Shown: positions 27,668 through 36,022 of the stretch, one piece after another
Layout: each line of letters starts with the position of its first letter
How positions within the stretch are numbered: the first letter of the stretch is position 1
NCBI GenBank assembly: GCA_030625885.1
Contig: DAOUPZ010000021.1
Coordinates: forward strand, 1 to 64,000
Direction of reading: 5' to 3'
Source: Clostridia bacterium
GTDB taxonomy: Bacteria; Bacillota; DAOUPZ01
DNA length: 64,000 nucleotides
Made by a program: the position numbers and the translations under genes
Notes under the pieces: generated by a model
The model's database searches: none
The model's input: the letters and a program-made list of their open reading frames with translations, nothing else
What the model was told of the DNA's origin: nothing

Positions 27668-28789
27668 TTATGATGCTTCCTCCGTCGTAAATAACATTCG
27701 GACGCCTTTAATTAGCCGCTTCCCGTCTAGATCCCTTACATTATCAGTGATATAGAGAAAATAACTTTCCCCTGGCTGGTACTGTGCCTCATTTGCCAAT
27801 GCGATCGTCACTTTACGACCTGTTTCATTCATAGTAACAGCTGTTGGTATCAGCATACCCTCTAAATCCTCAATGTAAATATTATCATGATTGATGCTTT
27901 CCAGATCAACAGATACATTAAATTGAACCATCCATTCCTTATTTAAAGAGATATTTTTCTTAACATCATCCCATTTCCTATATTTAATACCGTCTAACGT
28001 ATCATCAATCTTTGCCAGCAGCGCTTCTTTAGCCGCAATAGCTTTTTCATAGGTATCATCCAAAGATAACGCATGATAATAAGCACTTAAAGCCTGTCCG
28101 TCTTTTCCCTGCCCTTCTAAAATCAACCCTTTGTTTTTATATAGTACAGCTTGACTGGTATCTATCCCAATCCCCCTTGTAACAGCGACCATTGCTTCAT
28201 CATATTTCTCAAGATACCATAATGCTTTGGCTTTATTGTTATAAGACAGAGCTATAATATATGGATCGACATCCATGTTTATAATAATATCATATGTATC
28301 CGCTGCTTCCTGGTAACGTTCCAAGGCGATTAACATCATCCCCTTGTAGAAATTATTTTTATCATAAGAGTAAAGTTTAATACTTTCTTCAAAAGCAGCC
28401 AAGGCGCTCTCTGCATCACCCTGCATAAACAGGCAAATTCCTTTCCACTCATAAGGGTTATAATGGGGCTGGATTGCTATTGACTGTTCAAACGCTGCCA
28501 GCGCATCATCAACACGTTTCAGGTAAAACAAACAACCTCCTTTATACGCATAGCACTCTCCATGATCAGGATTTAATGCAATTTCCTGCTCAAATTGCTC
28601 CAAAGCTTCCTGGTATTTCTCTTGTTCATATAAAGCAATGCCATTCTCAAAATAGGTGTTTTCATCCGTCTCTGTTATGTCCACTGTCATTATATCCAGT
28701 TTTACAGGTAACATTTCGTCTGCTGCCAATGCACCCGTTACATTGAAGAATATTGCCAACATCATAATGATGATACATATCCGTTTCAT
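27668..28789 (-). CDS. Exported TPR protein with C-terminal Ig-like (SbsA) domain
   Basis: A 373-residue protein. The signal peptide is at residues 1-22 (ending ALAA). Seven or so tetratricopeptide repeats cover about 42-250, with clear units such as ALEQFEQEIALNPDHGECYA and ALAAFEQSIAIQPHYNP. The last 90 residues resemble an SbsA-type Ig-like domain (Big_5), with WDDVKKNISLNKEWMVQFNVS and PGESYFLYIT. It is probably a surface scaffold. It is encoded directly after the double-glycine peptide, separated by a terminator, with its own GGAGGG ribosome site. A role in the peptide system is possible but unproven. Confidence 0.85.
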   Translation of the reverse strand: MKRICIIIMMLAIFFNVTGALAADEMLPVKLDIMTVDITETDENTYFENGIALYEQEKYQEALEQFEQEIALNPDHGECYAYKGGCLFYLKRVDDALAAFEQSIAIQPHYNPYEWKGICLFMQGDAESALAAFEESIKLYSYDKNNFYKGMMLIALERYQEAADTYDIIINMDVDPYIIALSYNNKAKALWYLEKYDEAMVAVTRGIGIDTSQAVLYKNKGLILEGQGKDGQALSAYYHALSLDDTYEKAIAAKEALLAKIDDTLDGIKYRKWDDVKKNISLNKEWMVQFNVSVDLESINHDNIYIEDLEGMLIPTAVTMNETGRKVTIALANEAQYQPGESYFLYITDNVRDLDGKRLIKGVRMLFTTEEAS

Positions 28790-28921
28790 TTACCATCCCT
28801 CCTAAGTCATTTATACAGCTAAAGTGTTTTTTTTATGAACCATGCATGCGAAAAGAACATGAACTTATCTTTTACATTCAAAAATATCACCATCTCTAAT
28901 ATTCAACCGTTTTCCTATAAT

Positions 28922-28944
28922 AAAAACAGCCTCAGGCTGTTTTT
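28922..28944 (-). terminator. Terminator of the double-glycine peptide gene
   Basis: Perfect ten-bp stem (AAAAACAGCC and complement), three-base loop and T-run, five bases after the peptide stop codon. It marks the small gene as its own transcription unit. Confidence 0.92.
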
Positions 28945-28948
28945 ATTA

Positions 28949-29080
28949 TTAATTAGATTTGCCATAAGGTGGTGGTGTCTCAGGATAACCGCCTGCCACT
29001 TGATCGAGGTCTTTTTCTTCTAACGCCTCATCTTCCAAATTCTTTTTCTCTTCTTTCTTCAGGTCTTCCATGATCTCCAT
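28949..29080 (-). CDS. Double-glycine leader peptide precursor (candidate exported peptide)
   Basis: A 43-codon gene with AAAGGAGGTT directly before the ATG (a second ATG at 29071 is nine bases later). The product has a very acidic/basic, helix-prone leader of 31 residues ending EEKDLDQVAGG, the classic cleavage signal for C39 peptidases. The 12-residue core, YPETPPPYGKSN, follows. A perfect terminator lies five bases after the stop. It lies 4.9 kb upstream of an NHLP-type C39 exporter on the same strand. The core has no Cys, Ser or Thr pattern for lanthipeptides, and no maturation enzyme is nearby, so it may be an unmodified signal or toxin. The leader is shorter than classical NHLP or Nif11 leaders. 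Confidence 0.82.
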   Translation of the reverse strand: MEIMEDLKKEEKKNLEDEALEEKDLDQVAGGYPETPPPYGKSN

Positions 29081-29274
29081 AACCTCCTTTATACTTTGAT
29101 AACAAACCATTGAGTAACCGCATAATATTAATATATGATTTATACCCCTATAATAATATTAACATATATTATTTATAATTAATACCATAAATTAACTTTA
29201 TATACAATAATGTCCTAGTGGATATTAACATTCATTTGAACTCATATTCTATAACATATAGATAATATAAAAAA

Positions 29275-29303
29275 GACAGTTGACAATATCATCATCAACC
29301 GTC
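29275..29303 (-). terminator. Terminator of the DAACS symporter gene
   Basis: GACGGTTGA and TCAACTGTC pair across eleven bases on the minus strand, followed by TTTTTTATATT, just after the symporter stop at 29311. Confidence 0.8.
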
Positions 29304-29310
29304 CTATATT

Positions 29311-30651
29311 TTATGCTTTACAATTTTTCCGTTTTAACTCAAACCCATATGTACTTTCCTTGTCACTTGCAATTAGAGCTGCAGCAGCACAATTAGGATA
29401 AAAATTAATAAGAGTCAATATGGGATCTAAAACAGGATCCAGAGCAATCAAAATGACCACAATAGCTGCCGAAGGAATACCCAGAGGCGATAAAATCATA
29501 CTAATCATCGTAACCGCAATAATTCCGGGTGCACCCGTAGACGCTACTGCTGCCAAAACGGATGTAATAATAATAATTAAAAGGCTTTGCAAATCCAAGT
29601 GATATCCGTACAATTGCGTTGCAAAAATTGAACCCACTGAAAACATTAAAATATCACCATAACGACATAAAGTAACACCCAGTGGAACCGATAAATTGAT
29701 ACGATCTTCGTTAAGCTCTAACCCTTTATGCAAGCCAGTTATGGCAGCAGGAATGGCCGCAAAACTATTCCTTGCTCCTAAACAAATAATAATAACATCA
29801 CCTAATACCTTAAATTGACGCCAATACTTATTAGAAGCAGCCCACCCTATGACTAAAGTACAAACGAAGAATATGGCGACAGCCGCAACATAAACAAGCA
29901 TAACCAGTTTAATAAGAGAAATAAGAATCGTAAAACCAACCTGCGCAAATTGATCTGCCATTAAAGCACATAACCCAAAAGGCAAAAAATACATCGAAAC
30001 ATTAATAAGTTTTTGAAAACCCTCAAAACACCCTTCAAATAGAAGAATTATGTTGTTATAAGCCGGTTCAGAAATAAAATTAATCAATACCCCCAGTACG
30101 ATAAAGAAAAAAATAATCTTTAAATTTTCCCCGTTCGTTAAGGCCGTAAATATATTTTTAGGCACAATATTAATAAAAAAATCTATTAAACCGGGTTTTT
30201 CTTCCTTCTCCAAAAGCGAAGAATCATAGCGGGAATCAATTTCCTTCATAATGGAACCAAATTCCATCTCCTCGCCCCCATTTGCATTTTGCAGCATCAT
30301 AGATCCAATTGTTTTTTGGGTTGCAGTACTTACGGTTAATAACGGCCTAGCTATAAGAGAAACACTAATACTGATTAATGAAGCAGAAAAAAGAAAGATA
30401 ATAAATACCTTTAAAATCTTAGTTAAATACCTGCTTTCATTATGAGATTTTAATAACTTGGCAATACTCACAACGACAGCTGAAGCCATAATCGGAATAA
30501 CACACATTTGCAGAATAGAAAGATAAATATCACCTAACGGTTTAAGATATAATGCAAGATCTTTGAATTTTATACCAATGATAACACCTGCAATCATACC
30601 AGCTAAAATAGCCCAAGGGCTTAACAAAAATGCAAATTTTTCTTTACGCAT
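29311..30651 (-). CDS. Dicarboxylate/amino acid:cation symporter (DAACS)
   Basis: A 446-residue Na+/H+-coupled carrier of the SDF (GltP/DctA) family with eight or so helices and two hairpins. Visible family stretches include AGMIAGVIIGI near the N-terminus and the C-terminal VASTGAPGIIAVTMISMIL followed by ALDPVLDPILTLINFYPNCAAA, where the substrate-binding Asp and Asn lie. GGAGGAATAAGC precedes the ATG. It is encoded 26 bases behind a solute-binding protein, an unusual partner since DAACS carriers do not normally use one. Substrate likely an acidic or neutral amino acid or dicarboxylate. Confidence 0.92.
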   Translation of the reverse strand: MRKEKFAFLLSPWAILAGMIAGVIIGIKFKDLALYLKPLGDIYLSILQMCVIPIMASAVVVSIAKLLKSHNESRYLTKILKVFIIFLFSASLISISVSLIARPLLTVSTATQKTIGSMMLQNANGGEEMEFGSIMKEIDSRYDSSLLEKEEKPGLIDFFINIVPKNIFTALTNGENLKIIFFFIVLGVLINFISEPAYNNIILLFEGCFEGFQKLINVSMYFLPFGLCALMADQFAQVGFTILISLIKLVMLVYVAAVAIFFVCTLVIGWAASNKYWRQFKVLGDVIIICLGARNSFAAIPAAITGLHKGLELNEDRINLSVPLGVTLCRYGDILMFSVGSIFATQLYGYHLDLQSLLIIIITSVLAAVASTGAPGIIAVTMISMILSPLGIPSAAIVVILIALDPVLDPILTLINFYPNCAAAALIASDKESTYGFELKRKNCKA

Positions 30652-30677
30652 GCTTATTCCTCCGCTAAATAAAATAT

Positions 30678-31634
30678 TTATAAATCAGGATTTTTCTCAT
30701 ATATTTCGGGATATTCCTTTATTAAAGTTTTTACGTCTTTTTTTACATCATATGTTTCTAGATAGGTATTAATCCAGGATAACAGGTGAGTACTTTCCCA
30801 GGGTACAGCAATAGCAATCGCATCCTTTTGATCTTTTAACACATACGCAGAAGTATATAAAACCATATCCGGTCTCTGCCTGATAATTTTAGTCACTTCG
30901 TTCTCATCATATATAGCTGCAACAATTTCACCTTTTATAAGCGCATCTGCAACATCAGGCCACGCTTTATATGTCTTAATTTCTGCATTTTCAAATAGTG
31001 TTTTTGCAAACTCAACATAAGAGGTTCCTGCTTCTACACCAATCTTTACCCTGGCTTTTCTTAAATAATGCATTGGATAATCCTCAATATCATGCTTGGC
31101 AGCTTCAACTTTATTAACCAGTAAAGCCTGACGGAAATTAGCATAAGGTTGACTATATCGAATATACTTAGACCTCTCAAACGTCCTGCTAAATTGAGAA
31201 ATAACAACATCCACTTCCCCTTTAGCCACCATTTCAAACAACTCCTGATAACTTTGGGCCTGACGATTAAATTCCGCATCTACATGAAGACAACGGGCAA
31301 TATCTTTCGCGATCTTTACATCTACCCCATAGAGTTCTCCATTTTTATCCCTCATAAAAAACGGAGGTTTATCTTCATAATACATCCCAACGGTTAGCTT
31401 TCCTTTTTCAATAATTTTTTTCATAGCCGGAGCAATCGGTAAATCCTTTATGGTAATTTCTTCTTTAAGTGCCCCTATTTCCTCGCTGTTTTTAAAGATT
31501 TCGCTTTCTTTAATCATACTATCCTCAAAATCATTTTGCTTCGCCTGTATTTTAGCCGTATTTAACTTAATTCCATAAAATCCTAGTAATATAACAATTA
31601 TAATAACAATATACTTTTTATTATTCCACAACAT
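30678..31634 (-). CDS. Membrane-anchored solute-binding protein (SBP_bac_3)
   Basis: A 318-residue protein. An uncleaved-looking N-terminal helix (about 7-22, no lipobox cysteine) and a linker to residue 70 precede a normal-order family 3 amino-acid-binding domain: LTVGMYYEDKPPFFMRDKNGELYGVDVKIAKDIA, DVVISQFSRTFERSKYIRYS, then VKIGVEAGTSYVEFA. No ABC permease or ATPase is nearby; the next gene is a DAACS symporter, so the two may form a receptor-carrier pair. ATG 31634 fits AAGAGG five bases upstream better than GTG 31640. Confidence 0.85.
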   Translation of the reverse strand: MLWNNKKYIVIIIVILLGFYGIKLNTAKIQAKQNDFEDSMIKESEIFKNSEEIGALKEEITIKDLPIAPAMKKIIEKGKLTVGMYYEDKPPFFMRDKNGELYGVDVKIAKDIARCLHVDAEFNRQAQSYQELFEMVAKGEVDVVISQFSRTFERSKYIRYSQPYANFRQALLVNKVEAAKHDIEDYPMHYLRKARVKIGVEAGTSYVEFAKTLFENAEIKTYKAWPDVADALIKGEIVAAIYDENEVTKIIRQRPDMVLYTSAYVLKDQKDAIAIAVPWESTHLLSWINTYLETYDVKKDVKTLIKEYPEIYEKNPDL

Positions 31635-31743
31635 AATCACCTCTTGTTAGTAGCTTTTCACTATAATTAATTACATTATGGTATAAATATACCATAATAA
31701 TTGTACATCACCCATTTTATCAGTAAAATAATTAATTGTAAAT

Positions 31744-31780
31744 AAAAGCGCTACCCCCATTTTTCAGGGGTAGCGCTTTT
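31744..31780 (-). terminator. Terminator of the 5'-nucleotidase gene
   Basis: AAAAGCGCTACCCC and GGGGTAGCGCTTTT pair perfectly around a nine-base loop, 28 bases after the nucleotidase stop at 31808, with a T-rich end. Confidence 0.88.
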
Positions 31781-31807
31781 GCTTTAGCAATTATTTTTAA
31801 TTCAAGA

Positions 31808-33484
31808 TCACTCTTTGGTATCAACAATTCGTCCCTCAACTTGACCGCTAATTTGGCCTTTTTCTTTAATCTCATCCATTAGAACGTCCCGCAACAAACC
31901 ATAACTATTTTCCCATTTGCTATCTTTAAATGTTACAAATCCGTCCTGTCCTCCGGCTAAAAAATCATTGGTAGCCACTGTATAGATCTCTTCCATATTT
32001 ATAGGTTTCCCGTCTATTAGCATTATCTCTGCTACTCTTTCTCCTTCAGGTTTTATGGAATCATACGTAAAATTCAACCCAGATATTTGCAACATCCCTT
32101 TATATAACGTTACACTTTGTTCCAAGACTGCTTTAATTTGAGCACCCGTCATTTTACCGGCAACCATCATATTGTCAAAAGGTAAAACTTTGTATAGATC
32201 TCCCACCGTAATATCCCCTTCAAAAAGATCATTCCTTATACCGCCTTCATTGAAAAATGCTACTTGCGACCCGGTTGTCTCCCGCATCACATCTGTAATC
32301 CAATTGCCAATTGATGATTCATGATCTTTATTTCGCGTTAAATCATGCGCTGCTTTTCCAAGCACTTCCCTTAATAAGGGTTCCAATTCCTGCTTATACC
32401 GTTGAACCATGGCTTGTACTTCTCCATCTGGCACAACAGAGAGATCCCCTTTGCGTACTTCGATGAGCTCAGCATCTTGTTCTACAACTTCCTGCTTTAT
32501 CGTGTTGTAAACTAAAGCAATATGCCCCAGCATCCGTCCATTTTTATACGCTTCAATGACTGGAATATCATTGACTATACCCGCTACCGAATTATGGCTA
32601 TGCCCGCCGATTACACCATCTACCCCTTGAACATTTTGGGCTAGTTCAGCTAGTTGACCGCTAATATGTTTGGTTTGCAAATCCTGCTCACCAGGAATAT
32701 GACCGAGTACAATAATCAAATCAATTCCTTTGGCTTTGATTTCCGGAACCAACTGATTTGTAATCTCTAACGGATCTTTAAATTTATAATCCTTGACATA
32801 TTCCATACTGGTTGTAATAGCTGTTTCTGGCGTTGTTAGGCCAATAACTGCGATTTTCAAACCTTTTCTTTCAATAACCGTATACGGCTTGATCCACTCT
32901 ACAGGCTGATCATCTTCGTAAATGTTAGCAGAAACCACTTCAAATTGAGCCTGCTCTAATGACTGTAAAATGGTTTCAATCCCCCAGTCAAATTCATGAT
33001 TTCCTAACGTCATAACATCATACCCGATCGAGTTCATCATCTCCACTACTGGCTTTCCTCTATGCAAGTTAGAAAGAGATGTCCCTTGAAACACATCCCC
33101 TGCATCTAAAACAAGTGATCCTGCGGGATTCTGTCCTCTGTAATAATCAACATACGTTGCCAATTTTCCAGCGCCTGCTTCCCTGCCGCCTTCTAAAGCA
33201 CCATGGAAATCATTCGTCGTCCATATATCAATGGCTTTTAAGGTTGGAATATGAATTTTTTGCCCCGGAAAAATAAGATTGGGGTTGTTTATACCATTAC
33301 TTTCTGCGAGTTCCTGCCAGGACAGACCGAAATCACGACCAACCCGCCACAATACATCATCTTTTTTTACAACATAACATTCAGAATCACTCACAGAACC
33401 TGCAAAAGCAAATGTAAAACTTGAAAAAATAATGATTAATAATCCTACAACCAGCCAATTGAGTTTACAGAAGTTTTTTTTCAT
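31808..33484 (-). CDS. Exported LysM 5'-nucleotidase / metallophosphoesterase
   Basis: A 558-residue secreted enzyme. Signal peptide at about 1-29, then a LysM domain (about 36-80, YVVKKDDVLWRVGRDFGLSWQEL) that should bind peptidoglycan. A calcineurin-type metallophosphatase domain follows, with metal ligands in TNDFHGA, AGDVFQG, GNHEFDWG and GGHSHN. The C-terminal 5'-nucleotidase substrate domain has NEGGIRNDL and the FLAGGQDGF stretch. It should cut nucleotides or related phosphate esters outside the cell, releasing nucleosides that the importer at 51823-56579 could use. Single-gene unit with a GGAGGCG ribosome site. Confidence 0.93.
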   Translation of the reverse strand: MKKNFCKLNWLVVGLLIIIFSSFTFAFAGSVSDSECYVVKKDDVLWRVGRDFGLSWQELAESNGINNPNLIFPGQKIHIPTLKAIDIWTTNDFHGALEGGREAGAGKLATYVDYYRGQNPAGSLVLDAGDVFQGTSLSNLHRGKPVVEMMNSIGYDVMTLGNHEFDWGIETILQSLEQAQFEVVSANIYEDDQPVEWIKPYTVIERKGLKIAVIGLTTPETAITTSMEYVKDYKFKDPLEITNQLVPEIKAKGIDLIIVLGHIPGEQDLQTKHISGQLAELAQNVQGVDGVIGGHSHNSVAGIVNDIPVIEAYKNGRMLGHIALVYNTIKQEVVEQDAELIEVRKGDLSVVPDGEVQAMVQRYKQELEPLLREVLGKAAHDLTRNKDHESSIGNWITDVMRETTGSQVAFFNEGGIRNDLFEGDITVGDLYKVLPFDNMMVAGKMTGAQIKAVLEQSVTLYKGMLQISGLNFTYDSIKPEGERVAEIMLIDGKPINMEEIYTVATNDFLAGGQDGFVTFKDSKWENSYGLLRDVLMDEIKEKGQISGQVEGRIVDTKE

Positions 33485-33581
33485 TAATACGCCTCCTAAG
33501 TAACCATTATTTATTGCTTAAAAAATATTAAGGTGCTTTATATATAAATTACATTAAAGTTTTTACACCTAGAATTGCTCT

Positions 33582-33634
33582 GGCAACATGGGGACACACC
33601 ACTCGTGCCTCGTGGAATATCCCCATCTTTCCTT
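33582..33634. repeat. REP-like hairpin element, copy 2
   Basis: Same unit as 12137-12189, beginning GGCAACATGGGG and ending CATCTTTCCTT. One change (A for G) breaks the outer stem pair. It is flanked by TAGAATTGCTCT on the left and TGCAAACTTGCAATGTAA on the right, which together match the uninterrupted sequence at 11201-11230. Confidence 0.75.
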
Positions 33635-33820
33635 CGCTTTTCCTGCAAACTTGCAATGTAATTTCTTTATTGCATGACATATATTTATTTCTCACTTGTT
33701 TCAATATCTTCCTGCTTTACCACAAAATATTAACATTCATATTGACTGAAGGCTGCGTTCTTTCCTCTATCATCCTTCTTTTATCTTTTGCCTTACGCTT
33801 TGAGCTTTCAGCCTTTGGCA

Positions 33821-33884
33821 ATCTTTTATCTTTAATCTTTTATCTTTAATCTTTTATCTTTAATCTTTTATCTTTAATCTTTTA
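33821..33884. repeat. 14-base tandem repeat
   Basis: Four full copies of ATCTTTTATCTTTA plus a partial fifth, perfectly in register. No coding potential. Probably slippage-derived. Confidence 0.9.
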
Positions 33885-34014
33885 ACTGTCAATTGTTAAT
33901 TGTCAACTGTTAATTATTAACCCCTTTCCCCTAAAAATTGTATATATGCATGATTCCTTTAAAAATTCGCCATACTTTTAATAAAGCATATAACTCATGA
34001 AAGAGGTGTAAATA

Positions 34015-34869
34015 TTGTATCCAATGAATTTTCCCCCACAGCATCAGGAACAGCATCCCGGTATAGAATCTATCATGGACCCGCGTCCCGTTTCAGAAAA
34101 CCTGAACTATTGCGGTAGTGGTAAACTTTTAAATAAGATAGCCATCATAACCGGTGGAGACAGCGGTATTGGCCGAGCAGCGGCCATTGCTTTTGCTAAA
34201 GAAGGTGCTGATCTTGTCATCCCTTATTTTGATGAACATGATGATGCCCAGGAAACCAAGCTACGCATTGAACAAATTGGGCGCAAATGCCTTCTGCTCT
34301 CAGGAGATATAAGTGAGGAATCATTCTGTCACCAAATTATAGCCCAAACAATAGCAACCTTTAACCACCTTGATATTCTCGTCAACAATGCTGCTGTGCA
34401 ATATACCCAAAACAGTATTGAAGCTATTACGGCGGCACAGTTGGAAAAAACGTTTCGTACCAATATTTTTTCTTTCTTTTATCTTAGTAAAGCTGCATTA
34501 CCCCATTTGAAAAAAGGAAGTTGTATCATCAATACCACTTCTGTGACGGCTTATGAAGGCCATGAACAATTAATTGATTATGCTTCTACCAAAGGTGCCA
34601 TCGTCTCCTTTACCCGCTCCTTATCTCAATCTCTAGCAGGTAAAGGCATTCGCGTCAACGGGGTAGCCCCAGGCCCAATTTGGACCCCACTGATTCCATC
34701 AAGCTTCTCGTCACAGCATGTTGCCACATTCGGCAACAATACACCAATGGGACGAGCAGGACAGCCGGCAGAACTGGCCCCCAGTTACGTATTTCTGGCG
34801 TCCGATGATGCATCTTATATGACCGGGCAAATCCTACATGTTAATGGAGGAACCATGGTAAGCAGCTAA
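34015..34869 (+). CDS. SDR oxidoreductase, YghA/GSP39 subfamily
   Basis: A 284-residue classical-type short-chain dehydrogenase with a 45-residue N-terminal extension (NFPPQHQEQHPGIESIMDPRP) typical of the YghA/YhxC/general stress protein 39 group. The cofactor motif TGGDSGIG is near residues 46-53, NNAA near 123-126, and the catalytic Ser with YASTKGA near 180. TTG at 34015 is six bases behind AAGAGGTG; the ATG three codons later is too distant. It is one of few plus-strand genes and is bracketed by inverted AATTGTCAATT-type repeats, so local rearrangement is possible. Substrate unknown. Confidence 0.92.
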   Translation: MYPMNFPPQHQEQHPGIESIMDPRPVSENLNYCGSGKLLNKIAIITGGDSGIGRAAAIAFAKEGADLVIPYFDEHDDAQETKLRIEQIGRKCLLLSGDISEESFCHQIIAQTIATFNHLDILVNNAAVQYTQNSIEAITAAQLEKTFRTNIFSFFYLSKAALPHLKKGSCIINTTSVTAYEGHEQLIDYASTKGAIVSFTRSLSQSLAGKGIRVNGVAPGPIWTPLIPSSFSSQHVATFGNNTPMGRAGQPAELAPSYVFLASDDASYMTGQILHVNGGTMVSS

Positions 34870-35163
34870 AAAACGGCTTAATCCTTTTTTTAATTGACAA
34901 TTTACAATGCACAATTGACAATTAAAAGATTAAAATCATTAGTAAACTCGTCCAACTTCGCTGAATATTGATGCTTAAGATGGAGAAGCTACAAAGGTTC
35001 ACAGCCACCTTATCGTGACTGTGAACCTCAATATACTTTTTATAAGATATTTTATATTAATTATTAATTTTATTAAAAATTTAACATACTCATAAAGAGT
35101 AACCATTTTATTTTATATAAAAATGTACTATAATTAAAACAACCAATAAATAGGAGGCGCAAA

Positions 35164-35844
35164 ATGAAAACCATAGATATTTCTTCAAAAATCGAAAAGC
35201 CTTTGATAAGTAGATATTCGTTAAAAGAAGAAATTGCGAATAGCATCACACATGGGGTTGGCGTTTTATTTAGTATTGTAACTTTAACCATTCTCTTAGT
35301 TTATGCTATTTGGAATAAAAGTCCTGTTAAAATTGTCAGTTTTAGTGTTTATGGTGTTTGTTCTATCTGTCTATACTTAGCTTCAACGCTATACCATAGC
35401 TTTAGACGTGAAAAACTCAAAAAAATATTCAGGATAATGGATCACTCTTCTATCTATTTATGTATTGCAGGTACATACACACCTATTACTTTGCTTTGTA
35501 TGAAAGGAATATGGGGGTTTAGCCTATTGACAGCTGTATGGACGATGGCTATTGCAGGAATACTTTTCAAAATATTTGCTAAGAACAAGTTAGAAAGATA
35601 TAATGTTATTTCAGTAGGACTCTATATCGCCATGGGTTGGCTTCTTGTAATTGCAATAAAACCAATGCTTCAAATAGTGCCTATAGGTTTTTTAATGTGG
35701 ATATTAGCAGGCGGCTTATTTTATACGATTGGTGTCATTTTTTATATGATTAAAAAAATCCCATATAATCATGCTATATGGCATGCTTTTGTATTAGGAG
35801 GAAGCATCATGCACTTTGAAGGCATATTCCTATATTTAAGGTAA
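35164..35844 (+). CDS. Hemolysin III family (PAQR-like) membrane protein
   Basis: A 226-residue protein with seven membrane helices. Family histidines and motifs are present: ANSITHGVGVLFS, STLYHSFRREK, MDHSSIYLCIAGTYTP and the C-terminal HAIWHAFVLGGSIMHF. Members (YqfA/TrhA) act in membrane fluidity control; a haemolytic role is not general. AGGAGGCGCAAA precedes the ATG. A TATAAT box lies at 35129-35134, 30 bases upstream, with only a weak -35. Confidence 0.92.
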   Translation: MKTIDISSKIEKPLISRYSLKEEIANSITHGVGVLFSIVTLTILLVYAIWNKSPVKIVSFSVYGVCSICLYLASTLYHSFRREKLKKIFRIMDHSSIYLCIAGTYTPITLLCMKGIWGFSLLTAVWTMAIAGILFKIFAKNKLERYNVISVGLYIAMGWLLVIAIKPMLQIVPIGFLMWILAGGLFYTIGVIFYMIKKIPYNHAIWHAFVLGGSIMHFEGIFLYLR

Positions 35845-35902
35845 GGCATATTCAAAAAAATAGCAAATCAGTATGCTCGTCTATTTTGCATCATACTACA
35901 TC

Positions 35903-35944
35903 AACAGGTTCCTCTGATAGAGCTAACTATCAACGGAACCTGTT
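35903..35944 (+). terminator. Terminator of the hemolysin III gene
   Basis: AACAGGTTCC and GGAACCTGTT form the outer stem and TGATAG/CTATCA an inner stem; a T-rich tail follows on the plus strand. Confidence 0.8.
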
Positions 35945-36022
35945 TCTTTTTCTGATATAAAATATCCATAAATTGTTATTTTTTTCCATAAGCCTAACAA
36001 CTTTAATTTAACTGACATCAAT

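Larger units (their letters stand above)
33485..34014. other. Repeat-rich intergenic region
   Basis: About 530 bases with no gene. It holds a REP-like hairpin (33582-33634), a remnant of a gene-like or older repeat resembling 33790-33820 with 38060-38090, a 14-base tandem repeat (33821-33884) and an AATTGTCAATT-rich block (33885-33915). It separates minus-strand genes on the left from two plus-strand genes on the right. Confidence 0.6.

Noticed and set aside
33821-33884. Possible CRISPR-like array
   Set aside because: The repeats are contiguous 14-base units without spacers, and no cas genes are present.
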